Source: Curtobacterium flaccumfaciens
Lineage (GTDB): Bacteria; Actinomycetota; Actinomycetes; Actinomycetales; Microbacteriaceae
Direction: 5' to 3'
DNA: 64,000 nt
Assembly: GCF_013359815.1 (NCBI RefSeq)
Contig: NZ_JABMCF010000040.1
Coordinates: forward strand, 186,001-250,000
The notes under the pieces: generated by a model
The model's input: only the letters and a program-made list of their open reading frames with translations
What the model was told of the DNA's origin: nothing
Database searches by the model: none
Shown: positions 51,051 through 59,374 of the stretch, in pieces
Layout: each line of letters begins with the position of its first letter
Numbering within the stretch: position 1 is the first letter of the stretch
Made by a program: the position numbers and the translations under genes

Positions 51051-51087
51051 GGAGGCGCGGTGCGGGTCCGTCCCGCACTGCGCCTCC
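51051..51087 (+). terminator. 16-bp hairpin after leuA
   Basis: GGAGGCGCGGTGCGGG (51051-51066) pairs with 51072-51087 with one G-U pair, 15 nt after the stop. It is a diverged relative of the GGAGGCCCGG-type hairpins. Confidence 0.75.
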
Positions 51088-51130
51088 CGTCTGTGCCCGG
51101 TCTTTCCCCCGTCACGCGCGATGGCAGGTC

Positions 51131-51177
51131 GAATCGGGCGTACCTGGTCGTTTCTTCCGACCAGGTACGCCCGATTC
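51131..51177. repeat. Perfect 20-bp inverted repeat between leuA and recO
   Basis: GAATCGGGCGTACCTGGTCG (51131-51150) and its exact complement (51158-51177), 7-nt loop. GGTACGCCCG recurs at 51183. A second terminator, or a mobile-hairpin relic. Confidence 0.65.
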
Positions 51178-51233
51178 CACTCGGTACGCCCGGGCCCCCG
51201 CCCGCACCGCACGCGGCTGTCGGCGGGGCGGGG

Positions 51234-51239
51234 GATACT
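51234..51239 (+). promoter_or_regulatory. -10 element of a probable leaderless promoter (recO)
   Basis: GATACT, 6 nt before the ATG. Confidence 0.55.
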
Positions 51240-51245
51240 GGGGGC

Positions 51246-52094
51246 ATGCCGCTGTACCGGGACGAGTGCGTCGTGTTGCGCACCCACAAGCTCGGTGAAG
51301 CCGACCGCATCGTCACGATGCTCTCGCGGCAGCACGGCAAGATCCGTGCCGTGGCCAAGGGCGTGCGACGAACGGCGTCGAAGTTCGGCAGCCGGCTCGA
51401 ACCGTTCATGGTCGTCGACGCCCAGTTCTACGAGGGCCGGTCGCTCGACATCGTCACCCAGGCGGAGTCCCTCGGCGCCTACGGGGCCCAGATCGTCGCC
51501 GACTACGGCGCGTACACCGCGGCCAGCGCCATGGTGGAGACCGCCGACCGACTGAGCGAGGCCGACGCGGGGCTGCAGCAGTACCTGTTGCTCGTCGGGG
51601 CGCTGCGCTCGTTGTCCCGCGGGGAGCACCAGTCCAGCGCGACCCTCGACTCGTACCTGCTCCGCGCGATGAGCATCGCGGGGTGGGCGCCCTCGTTCAG
51701 CGACTGTGCGGTGACGGGGGAGCCCGGCCCGCACTCGGCGTTCGTGGTGCAGCTCGGCGGTGTCGTCGCCGACCGTGCGGCACCCCCGGGCACGCCGCGG
51801 CTCGACCCGGCGACGCTCGGGGTGCTCGGCTCCCTGCTCGCCGGCGACTGGGCGACGGTCGACGCCACCGACGAGCGGACGCGTTCGCGGGCCTCCGGCG
51901 TGGTCGCGGCCTACGCCCAGTGGCACCTGGAACGATCGCTCCGGTCCCTGCCGCACGTCGACCGCTCCGAGCACCCGATGCCGGTGCCGCAGACCCACGG
52001 CGGACCCGAGGCGACAGCACGTGCGGTGGCCTCGACCCCGGCACCCGCCGTGCCCGAGCCCGACCCCGCTGTCGAAGGAGCCCCCACCGCATGA
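51246..52094 (+). CDS. recO: DNA repair protein RecO
   Basis: 282 aa. N-terminal OB fold ([44 protein letters not shown]) and a helical C-terminal domain. RecO loads RecA on SSB-coated DNA and anneals strands. The four-cysteine zinc site of many RecO proteins is missing: only one Cys ([15 protein letters not shown]) remains in that region. The last ~35 residues are Pro/Ala-rich. Stop overlaps the uppS ATG. Confidence 0.93.
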   Translation: MPLYRDECVVLRTHKLGEADRIVTMLSRQHGKIRAVAKGVRRTASKFGSRLEPFMVVDAQFYEGRSLDIVTQAESLGAYGAQIVADYGAYTAASAMVETADRLSEADAGLQQYLLLVGALRSLSRGEHQSSATLDSYLLRAMSIAGWAPSFSDCAVTGEPGPHSAFVVQLGGVVADRAAPPGTPRLDPATLGVLGSLLAGDWATVDATDERTRSRASGVVAAYAQWHLERSLRSLPHVDRSEHPMPVPQTHGGPEATARAVASTPAPAVPEPDPAVEGAPTA

Positions 52095-52888
52095 GCCCCC
52101 GCCGCCCCGACGACGTCGAACCGTTCCGCCCGATCGACTGGACCGGCGAGACGCCGCCGGCGATCCCGGCCCGGTTCGTGCCGGAGCACGTGGCCATCGT
52201 CATGGACGGCAACGGCCGGTGGGCGAACGGCCGCGGCCTCACCCGGATCGAGGGGCACAAGGCGGGCGAGGCCTCACTGCTCGACGTCGTCGCCGGCGCG
52301 ATCCAGATCGGCGTCGGGCACGTGTCGGCGTACGCGTTCTCGACGGAGAACTGGAAGCGCTCCCCGGAAGAGGTCCGGTTCCTGATGGGCTTCAACCGCG
52401 ACGTCATCCGCCGTCGCCGTGACCAGCTGCACCAGTGGGGCGTCAAGGTGCGGTGGGCAGGCCGGCGTCCGCGGCTGTGGCGGAGCGTCATCGACGAGCT
52501 CGAGACCGCCGAGCGGATGACGGCGGGCAACGACGTCCTCACGCTGACGATGTGCGTGAACTACGGCGGCCGGAACGAGATCGTCGACGCCGTGCGGGGC
52601 ATGGCCGAGGACGTCGCAGCCGGGCGCTTGAAGCCGAGCCAGGTCACCGAGAAGGCCCTGGCGAAGCGGCTGTACGTGCCCGAGATGCCCGACGTCGACC
52701 TGTTCCTCCGGAGCTCGGGGGAGCAGCGCACGAGCAACTTCCTGCTCTGGCAGTCCGCCTACGCCGAGATGGTGTTCCTCGACCGGCTCTGGCCGGACTT
52801 CCGTCGCACCGACCTGTGGGGTGCGATCGAGGAGTACGCCAGCCGCGACCGACGCTACGGCGGCGCGGTCGACGCCCCGACGGCCTAG
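52091..52888 (+). CDS. uppS: Isoprenyl transferase (cis, UppS type)
   Basis: 265 aa. [16 protein letters not shown] with the catalytic Asp39, [19 protein letters not shown], the [12 protein letters not shown] strand and [19 protein letters not shown] are the cis-prenyltransferase signatures. It makes the polyprenyl diphosphate carrier for cell-wall synthesis (decaprenyl or undecaprenyl). ATGA overlap with recO. A hexamer repeat begins 4 nt after its stop. Confidence 0.95.
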   Translation: MSPRRPDDVEPFRPIDWTGETPPAIPARFVPEHVAIVMDGNGRWANGRGLTRIEGHKAGEASLLDVVAGAIQIGVGHVSAYAFSTENWKRSPEEVRFLMGFNRDVIRRRRDQLHQWGVKVRWAGRRPRLWRSVIDELETAERMTAGNDVLTLTMCVNYGGRNEIVDAVRGMAEDVAAGRLKPSQVTEKALAKRLYVPEMPDVDLFLRSSGEQRTSNFLLWQSAYAEMVFLDRLWPDFRRTDLWGAIEEYASRDRRYGGAVDAPTA

Positions 52889-52892
52889 CCCC

Positions 52893-52964
52893 GAGCCCGA
52901 GTCCGAGCCCAAGCCCGAGCCCGAGCCCGAGCCCGAGCCCAAGCCCAAGCCCGAACCCGAGCCC
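52893..52964. repeat. GAGCCC hexamer microsatellite, 12 units
   Basis: Twelve contiguous hexamers, seven of them exact GAGCCC and five with one change (GAGTCC, AAGCCC three times, GAACCC). The array fills nearly the whole 82-bp gap between the convergent uppS and LysR genes, 4 nt from one stop and 6 nt from the other. Confidence 0.9.
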
Positions 52965-52970
52965 TGCCCC

Positions 52971-53918
52971 TCAGCCCGGCAGCGGCCCCTCGAGCAGGTG
53001 GGCCGCGGAGCGCACCGCGTCGAGCGCCGCACGGACGCTCGGCACCCGGTCGGCACCACGGGCGACGACGACCTCGACACGCCGGGCCAGCTCGTCGTCC
53101 ACGGGGTCGATCGCGACACCGGCGGGGATGACCGTCGTCGCGAGTGCCAGCCGGGGGAGCAGCGCCACCCCGAGCCCGGCGGCGACGAGTCCCACCACCG
53201 CGGCGGCGTTGTCCGTCTCGAGCACGATGTCCGGCGTGAACCCCGCGCTCGCGCACGACGCGAGCAGGTGCCCACGGCACCGCGGGCAGCCCCCGATCCA
53301 CCGGGCGTCGTGGTGGGACGCGAGGTCCACGACGGTGGAGCCGGCGGTGCGGAGTCGCTCCGTGCCTCCCGGCTCGACCGGTGTCACCAGCGCGAGCGGG
53401 TCGCGACCGAGCGCCCGGGTGACGAGGCCCGGGTCCGGGGTGGTCCCGACCTCGTCGCCGACGTAGGTGAAGGTGAGGGCGACGTCGACCTCGCCACCGC
53501 GCAGCAGGTCGAGTGCCTCGGGCGGCTCGACCTCGACGTACGAGGTCGTCACCCCCGGCGCCGTCGCGGCGAGCCGGGCGAGCACGGCGGGCACGAGGGC
53601 GGAGGACGCGCTCGGGAACCCGGCGAGTCGCACCCGGCCACGGCTGAGCCCGCCGACGGCGTCGAGGTCCTCGCGCGCCGCGGTCAGCGCGGCCTGCACG
53701 TGCAGGGCGTGGTCGGCGAGCACCTGCCCGGCGTGCGTGAGGGTCGCGCCGCGTCCGCCGCGCAGGACGAGCGCGTGCCCGAGCCGCTGCTCGGCCCGGG
53801 CCACCAGCTGGCTGACGGCCGGCTGGCTCGACCCGAGGGCGGCGGCGGCGCGGGTGATCGACCCGCCGTCCGCCACGGCACGCAGGATCCGGAGCAACTG
53901 GGGATCGATCTCGTCCAT
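52971..53918 (-). CDS. LysR family transcriptional regulator
   Basis: 315 aa. N-terminal winged helix (QLLRILRAVADGGSITRAAAALGSSQPAVSQLVARAE cited in parts: SITRAAAALGSSQPAVSQL) and a two-lobe effector domain. CPRCRG in the effector domain is unusual. ATG 53918 chosen because TAACAT lies 6 nt upstream; a GTG directly before it is in frame. Divergent from the PLP enzyme gene with 70 bp between starts, so it very likely controls that gene. The 3' end abuts the hexamer repeat. Confidence 0.9.
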   Translation of the reverse strand: MDEIDPQLLRILRAVADGGSITRAAAALGSSQPAVSQLVARAEQRLGHALVLRGGRGATLTHAGQVLADHALHVQAALTAAREDLDAVGGLSRGRVRLAGFPSASSALVPAVLARLAATAPGVTTSYVEVEPPEALDLLRGGEVDVALTFTYVGDEVGTTPDPGLVTRALGRDPLALVTPVEPGGTERLRTAGSTVVDLASHHDARWIGGCPRCRGHLLASCASAGFTPDIVLETDNAAAVVGLVAAGLGVALLPRLALATTVIPAGVAIDPVDDELARRVEVVVARGADRVPSVRAALDAVRSAAHLLEGPLPG

Positions 53919-53924
53919 CACCCG

Positions 53925-53968
53925 ATGTTATCGGTGGCACAACGAACCGGCTCTGGTGTGATGGTTCG
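53925..53968. promoter_or_regulatory. Divergent LysR/PLP-enzyme promoter with inverted repeat
   Basis: ATGTTA (53925-53930, reading TAACAT on the minus strand) is the LysR-gene -10. CGAACC (53943-53948) and GGTTCG (53963-53968) form an inverted repeat with a 14-nt gap, a plausible LysR box. It lies 21 bp upstream of the PLP enzyme ATG. Confidence 0.45.
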
Positions 53969-53988
53969 GGAACCGGGACGCTGTCGGC

Positions 53989-55044
53989 ATGGACTCCTTC
54001 CCTGCCGGCCGCGGCTACCTGGCGGCGTGCACCGCGGGCCTGCCGACCCGCGGCACCCTCGCCGCCCAGCGCGCCGACCTCGACGCGTGGTCCCGTGCGG
54101 AGACCTCACCGGCCCGGTACGGGGCGCTGGTCGAGCAGGGGCGTGCGCTCTTCGCCGCGCTGGTCGGCGTCCCGGCGGAGCGCGTCGCGACGGGCTCGCA
54201 GACGTCGGTGATGGCCGCGGTCGTCGCTGACGCACTGCCGGACGGCGCCGAGGTGGTCGTCCCCGACGGCGACTTCAGCTCGGTCGTCTTCCCGTTCCTC
54301 GCCCAGGCACACCGCGGCGTCCGGGTCCGGAGCGTCCCGCTGGACCGGCTCGCCGCCTCGGTCGGGCCCGACACCGCCCTCGTCGCGTGGTCCGCGGTGC
54401 AGTCCGCCACCGGCGTGGTCACCGATCCTGACCCGGTCGTGGCCGCCGCTCGACGTGTCGGCGCCCTGACCCTCTGCGACCTCACGCAGGCCGCCGGCGT
54501 CCTGCCCGTCGACGCCGCCCCGTTCGACGTGACGCTCACGCACACCTACAAGTGGCTCTGCGCGCCGCGCGGCGTCGCCTTCATGACGCTCTCCGACACC
54601 GCCCTCGGTCGGCTCCGCCCGGTGCAGGCCGGTTGGTATGCCGGAGCGGACGTCTGGTCCTCCTGCTACGGCCCCGCCATGCACCTGGCCGACGACGCGC
54701 GTCGCTTCGACGTCTCGCCGGCCTGGCAGGCTTGGCCCGGTGCCGTGGCCGCGCTCGAGCACGCGGTCGCGCTCGACCAGCAGGCGGTCTGGAGGCACGC
54801 CACCGGTCTCGCGGATCGGCTGTGCGACGCACTCGGGTCGCCTCGGCAGGGCGACGGGCAGGCGATCGTGACGTTCGCGGACGCCGACGGGTCGGCCCTC
54901 CGGGCCCTCACTGCCTCGGGGCTCACCGCCTCGGGGCGTGCCGGGCGACTGCGCATCGCGTTCCACCTGTGGAACGACGAGTCCGACGTGACCGACGTCG
55001 TGGCCGCGCTGGGCGGGGTGGGGTCGGCCACGTCGGCGAGGTGA
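53989..55044 (+). CDS. PLP-dependent enzyme, class V aminotransferase fold
   Basis: 351 aa. The cofactor lysine is K188 in LTHTYKWLCAPRG; LCDLTQAAG gives the PLP-binding Asp, and TGSQTSVMAAVVA the phosphate loop. It resembles the kynureninase / cysteine desulfurase-like branch but lacks a desulfurase cysteine motif, so I do not assign a reaction. ALTASGLTASG near the C-terminus is a short internal duplication. Divergent LysR gene suggests inducible expression. Confidence 0.83.
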   Translation: MDSFPAGRGYLAACTAGLPTRGTLAAQRADLDAWSRAETSPARYGALVEQGRALFAALVGVPAERVATGSQTSVMAAVVADALPDGAEVVVPDGDFSSVVFPFLAQAHRGVRVRSVPLDRLAASVGPDTALVAWSAVQSATGVVTDPDPVVAAARRVGALTLCDLTQAAGVLPVDAAPFDVTLTHTYKWLCAPRGVAFMTLSDTALGRLRPVQAGWYAGADVWSSCYGPAMHLADDARRFDVSPAWQAWPGAVAALEHAVALDQQAVWRHATGLADRLCDALGSPRQGDGQAIVTFADADGSALRALTASGLTASGRAGRLRIAFHLWNDESDVTDVVAALGGVGSATSAR

Positions 55045-55066
55045 GCGTGGAGGGCGGACCCGGGGC

Positions 55067-55097
55067 GGGCCTCCCGGGCCAGGATCGCCGGTAGTCT
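55067..55097 (+). promoter_or_regulatory. GGGCCTCCCGG motif and -10 upstream of glyS
   Basis: GGGCCTCCCGG (55067-55077), preceded by GCGGACCCGGGGC, repeats the dispersed motif also seen just upstream of leuS. TAGTCT (55092-55097) is a plausible -10, giving a ~48-nt leader to the TTG. Confidence 0.45.
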
Positions 55098-55151
55098 TGC
55101 CCGGACCGTTTCCGCACCGAGCACCCAGCTCGGCGACCTCTGGAGCACCCT

Positions 55152-56537
55152 TTGGCACAGCCCTCCCGTCTCGACAGCGTCATCGCCCTGGCCAAGCGCC
55201 GCGGCTTCGTCTTCCAGTCGGGTGAGATCTACGGAGGCTCCCGCTCCGCATGGGACTACGGGCCCCTCGGCGTGGAGCTCAAGGAGAACATCAAGCGCCA
55301 GTGGTGGCAGCGGTTCGTCCGCGGTCGCGGGGACATGGTCGGCCTCGACTCCGCGGTGATCCTGCCCCGCAAGGTGTGGGAGGCCTCCGGCCACGTCGCG
55401 ACCTTCACCGACCCGCTGGTGGAGTGCCTGCACTGCCACCACCGGTTCCGCGAGGACCACCTGATCGAGGCGTTCGTCGCCAAGAAGGGCCGCGACCCCG
55501 AAGGCCGCATGGCCGAGATCGCCTGCCCGAACTGCGGCACCCGCGGCGAGTGGACCGAGCCCCGCGAGTTCTCCGGGATGCTCAAGACCTACCTCGGCCC
55601 GGTCGAGTCCGAAGAGGGCCTGAACTTCCTGCGCCCCGAGACCGCGCAGGGCATCTTCGTCGACTTCGCGCAGGTCGTCACGACCAGCCGCATGAAGCCC
55701 CCGTTCGGCATCGGGCAGGTCGGCAAGGCGTTCCGCAACGAGATCACGCCCGGCAACTTCATCTTCCGCACGCGCGAGTTCGAGCAGATGGAGATCGAGT
55801 ACTTCGTGCCGCCGGCCTCGGCCCAGGAGCACTACGAGCAGTGGATCGCCGACTCGGTCGCCTTCTACACCGACCTCGGCATCGACCCCGAGAACCTGCG
55901 TCGCTTCGACGTGCCGGACGGCGAGCGGGCGCACTACTCCGACGCCACCGCCGACATCGAGTACCGCTTCGGCTTCACCGGCTCGGAGTGGGGCGAGCTG
56001 ATGGGCGTCGCGAACCGCACCGACTTCGACCTGAACAACCACATCGAGGCGTCGGGCCAGGACCTCCGGTTCTTCGACCAGGCCGCCAACGAGAAGTACG
56101 TGCCGTACGTCATCGAGCCGTCGTTCGGGCTGACCCGTGCACTCATGGCGTTCCTGCTCGACTCGTACCACGAGGACGAGGCCCCCAACGCGAAGGGCGG
56201 CGTCGACAAGCGCACCGTCCTGCGCCTCGACCCACGCCTGGCCCCGGTGAAGGCCGCCGTCCTGCCGCTGTCGCGCAACGAGCAGCTCTCGCCCGTCGCC
56301 CGCGGCCTGGCCGACGACCTGCGCAAGAACTGGAACGTGGACTTCGACGACGCCGGTGCCATCGGTCGTCGCTACCGTCGCCACGACGAGATCGGCACGC
56401 CGTTCTGCATCACGGTCGACTTCGACACGCTCGAGGACAAGGCCGTCACGGTGCGCGAGCGCGACACGATGAGCCAGGAGCGCGTCTCGCTCGACCAGCT
56501 GCAGGGGTACCTGGCGCAGCGGTTGCTCGGCGCGTAG
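55152..56537 (+). CDS. glyS: Glycyl-tRNA synthetase (class II, alpha2 type)
   Basis: 461 aa. [18 protein letters not shown] at the start, class II motif 2 [21 protein letters not shown], a zinc-like CLHCHHRF...[10 protein letters not shown] pair, motif 3 in [15 protein letters not shown], and a C-terminal anticodon domain. It charges tRNA-Gly. TTG start with GGAG 6 nt upstream; conserved residues begin at once, so no other start fits. A large hairpin follows. Confidence 0.96.
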   Translation: MAQPSRLDSVIALAKRRGFVFQSGEIYGGSRSAWDYGPLGVELKENIKRQWWQRFVRGRGDMVGLDSAVILPRKVWEASGHVATFTDPLVECLHCHHRFREDHLIEAFVAKKGRDPEGRMAEIACPNCGTRGEWTEPREFSGMLKTYLGPVESEEGLNFLRPETAQGIFVDFAQVVTTSRMKPPFGIGQVGKAFRNEITPGNFIFRTREFEQMEIEYFVPPASAQEHYEQWIADSVAFYTDLGIDPENLRRFDVPDGERAHYSDATADIEYRFGFTGSEWGELMGVANRTDFDLNNHIEASGQDLRFFDQAANEKYVPYVIEPSFGLTRALMAFLLDSYHEDEAPNAKGGVDKRTVLRLDPRLAPVKAAVLPLSRNEQLSPVARGLADDLRKNWNVDFDDAGAIGRRYRRHDEIGTPFCITVDFDTLEDKAVTVRERDTMSQERVSLDQLQGYLAQRLLGA

Positions 56538-56564
56538 GGGTTCCGCGGGCGTCGCGGCGCGTCG

Positions 56565-56624
56565 GAACCAGGTTCCGGACACAGCACCACGAAGATCCAC
56601 GGTGCGGTGTCCGGAACCTGGTTC
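56565..56624 (+). terminator. 18-bp perfect inverted repeat after glyS
   Basis: GAACCAGGTTCCGGACAC (56565-56582) and its complement (56607-56624). Inside, GCACC and GGTGC also pair, so one long stem can form. It begins 28 nt after the glyS stop. Confidence 0.7.
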
Positions 56625-56662
56625 TGCGGGAATGCGCGCCGCACGAGCGCGTTGGGGTCAGC

Positions 56663-57397
56663 ATGAACGACTCCGTGAAGGTCGATGTCTGGTCGGACAT
56701 CGCCTGCCCCTGGTGCTACATCGGCAAGCGCAAGTTCGAGGCCGGCGTCGCCGCGTTCGGCGCCTCGAGCGAGGGCCGTCCCGTCGAGGTTGAGTACCAC
56801 TCCTTCGAGCTGAGCCCGGACACCCCCGTCGACTTCGAGGGGACCGAGGCCGAGTTCCTCTCGGGCCACAAGGGCATGCCCGTCGACCAGGCGCAGCAGA
56901 TGCTCGACCAGGTCACGGCCATCGCCGCGGGCGTCGGCCTCGAGTACGACTTCGAGGCGATGCACCACACCAACACCGTGAAGGCCCACCAGGTCATCCA
57001 CCTCGCCAAGCAGCACGGCAAGCAGCTCGAGATGGTCGAGCGTCTGTTCACCGCCTACTTCGAGCGCGGCGAGCACGTCGGACAGGAGTCCTCGCTCGCC
57101 GACCTGGCGGCGGAGGTCGGTCTCGACCGCGACGAGGTCCTCAGCACCCTGCGCGACGACGCCCAGCTCGCTGCAGTCCGCGCCGACCAGGCACAGGCGC
57201 AGGCGTACGGGATCAACGGCGTGCCGTTCTTCGTCATCGACGGCAAGTACGGCGTCTCCGGCGCCCAGGACCCCACGGCGTTCGAGCAGGTGCTCCGCCA
57301 GGTGGTCGCGCTCCGCGAGACCACGCCGGAGGAGGTCGCCTCGGCGGCCGAGCGCGCTGCGGACGACGCGAGCGCGGACGTGGCGGTGACCCGATGA
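56663..57397 (+). CDS. DsbA family oxidoreductase (FrnE-like)
   Basis: 244 aa. Thioredoxin fold with the active site C15-P-W-C18 (WSDIACPWCYIGKRKFE), a helical insertion, and the cis-Pro loop GINGVPFFVIDGKYGVSGAQ. No signal peptide, so it acts in the cytosol, as FrnE proteins do in thiol-disulfide exchange. The C-terminal ~25 residues are Ala/Asp-rich. Its stop overlaps the next small gene by ATGA. Confidence 0.93.
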   Translation: MNDSVKVDVWSDIACPWCYIGKRKFEAGVAAFGASSEGRPVEVEYHSFELSPDTPVDFEGTEAEFLSGHKGMPVDQAQQMLDQVTAIAAGVGLEYDFEAMHHTNTVKAHQVIHLAKQHGKQLEMVERLFTAYFERGEHVGQESSLADLAAEVGLDRDEVLSTLRDDAQLAAVRADQAQAQAYGINGVPFFVIDGKYGVSGAQDPTAFEQVLRQVVALRETTPEEVASAAERAADDASADVAVTR

Positions 57398-57666
57398 CGG
57401 ACATGACCATCAGCGACCAGGGCGCGGTGCGCCTCCGGGCCGTGACGTCGGTCCCGTCCGTGCCGGACGCGCTCACGGGGCTGCCGGGCGTCCGCGGCCT
57501 CTCCGCCGCTTCCGGCGTTTCCGGCGTTCCCGGCCTGGAGGCCCGTCCCGCGTTGCTGACGCTCGTCACGCCCGGCGGTGCGCCGGTCTGCGAGGGCGAT
57601 GCGTGCCTGATCGACGCCGGCTCGTTCGCCGGGGCCGAGGGCGACTGGTCCGAGGTCCCGGACTGA
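57394..57666 (+). CDS. Small hypothetical protein coupled to the DsbA gene
   Basis: 90 aa, no family recognised. ATG lies in the DsbA stop (ATGA), which favours a real, coupled gene. Gly/Val/Ala-rich middle (VRGLSAASGVSGVPGLEARP), then LLTLVTPGGAPVCEGDACLIDAG with a CEGDAC pair that could be redox-active or metal-binding and would fit the neighbour. No membrane span. Codon third positions are GC-rich like its neighbours. Confidence 0.55.
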   Translation: MTDMTISDQGAVRLRAVTSVPSVPDALTGLPGVRGLSAASGVSGVPGLEARPALLTLVTPGGAPVCEGDACLIDAGSFAGAEGDWSEVPD

Positions 57667-57674
57667 CGGCTGCG

Positions 57675-58160
57675 TCAGTCGCGCTGCGGTTCCTCGTCGG
57701 TGATGTCGGCGACGGTCGCGCCGTAGGCGGCGACGAGCGCGTCGGCGTCGACGAAGGCGCTCGCACCGTGCCGGCCCGCACCCAGGGCGACCCGGCGGCC
57801 GACGATGCGTTCGTCGGCGTACACCGGCAGGTCGCCCGTGGCGCCGATCGGCGTGATGGTGCCGCGCTCGTAGCCGGACGCTCCGAGCGCGGTGGCGGCG
57901 TCGGGCATCGAGAGCTTGTTGACGCCGACGACCGTGCGCAGTTTCTTCCAGGCGATGCTGCGACCGCCGGGCACCAGGGCGAGCAGGAACCCGCCGTCGT
58001 GGCGCTTCACCACCAGGGTCTTGACGATGTCGCCGGGCTCGATGCCGAGCAGTCCGGCGGCCTCGTGCAGGGAGTCCGCGGCCGGGCGCTCGACCACCTC
58101 GACCGGCAGGCCACGGGCCTGGGCGTCGGCGTCGAACCGGGTGCTGGCGTCGGTCGTCAT
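57675..58160 (-). CDS. YbaK/EbsC family aminoacyl-tRNA editing protein
   Basis: 161 aa. The YbaK/ProRS editing fold is seen in DIVKTLVVKRHDGGFLLALVPGG, KLSMPDAATALGASGYERGTITPIG (cited in parts) and VALGAGRHGASAFVDADALV. Family members hydrolyse mischarged Cys- or Ala-tRNA-Pro. The conserved catalytic Lys is in DIVKTLVV. ATG chosen for TAGCGT 7 nt upstream. Convergent with the small gene (8-bp gap) and divergent from dusB. Confidence 0.87.
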   Translation of the reverse strand: MTTDASTRFDADAQARGLPVEVVERPAADSLHEAAGLLGIEPGDIVKTLVVKRHDGGFLLALVPGGRSIAWKKLRTVVGVNKLSMPDAATALGASGYERGTITPIGATGDLPVYADERIVGRRVALGAGRHGASAFVDADALVAAYGATVADITDEEPQRD

Positions 58161-58207
58161 GTGGAGAACGCTACCGGCGCGCACCGACGTGGGAAGATGG
58201 GACAGGT

Positions 58208-59374
58208 ATGACGATCACACAAGCACCCGCCTCGCGAGTCGGCGGCCCCCTGCGCATCGGCCCGATCGAGGTCGACGTGCCGGTCGTGCTCGCGCCGATG
58301 GCCGGGATCACGAACATGGCGTACCGCCGGCTGTGCCGCGAGTACGGCGCCGGGCTCTACGTGTGCGAGATGATCACCTCGCGTGCGCTGGTCGAACGGA
58401 CCCCCGTGTCGATGCAGCTCATCCAGCACCACGAGTCCGAGACCCCGCGGTCGATCCAGCTGTACGGCGTCGAGCCGAACACCGTGGCCGAGGCGGCGTC
58501 GATCCTGGTGGGCGAGGACCGTGCCGACCACATCGACCTGAACTTCGGGTGCCCGGTGCCCAAGGTCACCCGCAAGGGCGGCGGCGCGGCCCTGCCCTGG
58601 AAGCTCGACCTGTTCCGCGAGCTCGTCACCAAGACCGTGCGCGCCGCGGGCGACGTCCCCGTCACCGTGAAGATGCGCAAGGGCATCGACGAGGACCACC
58701 TGACCTACCTCGACGCCGCACGCATCGCGCGCGACGCCGGTGTCGCCGCGGTGTCGCTGCACGCCCGCACCGCGAACGAGCACTACTCCGGGCACGCCGA
58801 CTGGTCCGCGATCGCCACGCTGAAGGAGACCGTCACCGACATCCCGATCCTCGGCAACGGCGACATCTGGTCGGCCGCGGACGCGCTCCGGATGATCGAC
58901 GAGACCGGCGCCGACGGCGTGGTCGTCGGCCGTGGCTGCCTCGGCCGTCCGTGGCTGTTCGGTGACCTGGCCGCGGCGTTCCGCGGCGAGGGGCTGCGGT
59001 ACATGCCGTCCCTGGGCGAGGTCGCCGACGGGTTCCGCCGGCACGCCGAGCTGCTCGTCGAGTTCTTCGGCGACGAGGAGCACGCCTGCCGCGACATCCG
59101 CAAGCACGTTGCCTGGTACTTCAAGGGGTACCCGATCGGCAGCGACGTCCGGGCCGGCCTGGCGATGGCGTCGAGCCTGCAGGAGATCGACGACTTCCTC
59201 GGCCAGCTCGACCACGACGCGCCCTACCCGGGTACCGACGCCGAGGGGCCGCGCGGTCGTGCCGGACACCCGAAGCGCACCGCCCTGCCCGACCGCTGGC
59301 TCGAGAGCCGCGACGTCGACTCCGAGTTCCGTAAGGTCCTGGCCGCCGCCGAGCTGCACCACAGCGGCGGATGA
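58208..59374 (+). CDS. dusB: tRNA-dihydrouridine synthase B
   Basis: 388 aa. FMN barrel: VLAPMAGITNMAYRRLCREYG, HIDLNFGCPVPKVTRKGGGA with catalytic Cys115, KMRKGIDEDHLTY, LHARTANEHYSGHADW and NGDIWSAADALRMI. It reduces uridines in the tRNA D-loop. A -10-like GAAGAT lies 9 nt before the ATG. dgt overlaps its stop by 4 nt. Confidence 0.94.
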   Translation: MTITQAPASRVGGPLRIGPIEVDVPVVLAPMAGITNMAYRRLCREYGAGLYVCEMITSRALVERTPVSMQLIQHHESETPRSIQLYGVEPNTVAEAASILVGEDRADHIDLNFGCPVPKVTRKGGGAALPWKLDLFRELVTKTVRAAGDVPVTVKMRKGIDEDHLTYLDAARIARDAGVAAVSLHARTANEHYSGHADWSAIATLKETVTDIPILGNGDIWSAADALRMIDETGADGVVVGRGCLGRPWLFGDLAAAFRGEGLRYMPSLGEVADGFRRHAELLVEFFGDEEHACRDIRKHVAWYFKGYPIGSDVRAGLAMASSLQEIDDFLGQLDHDAPYPGTDAEGPRGRAGHPKRTALPDRWLESRDVDSEFRKVLAAAELHHSGG

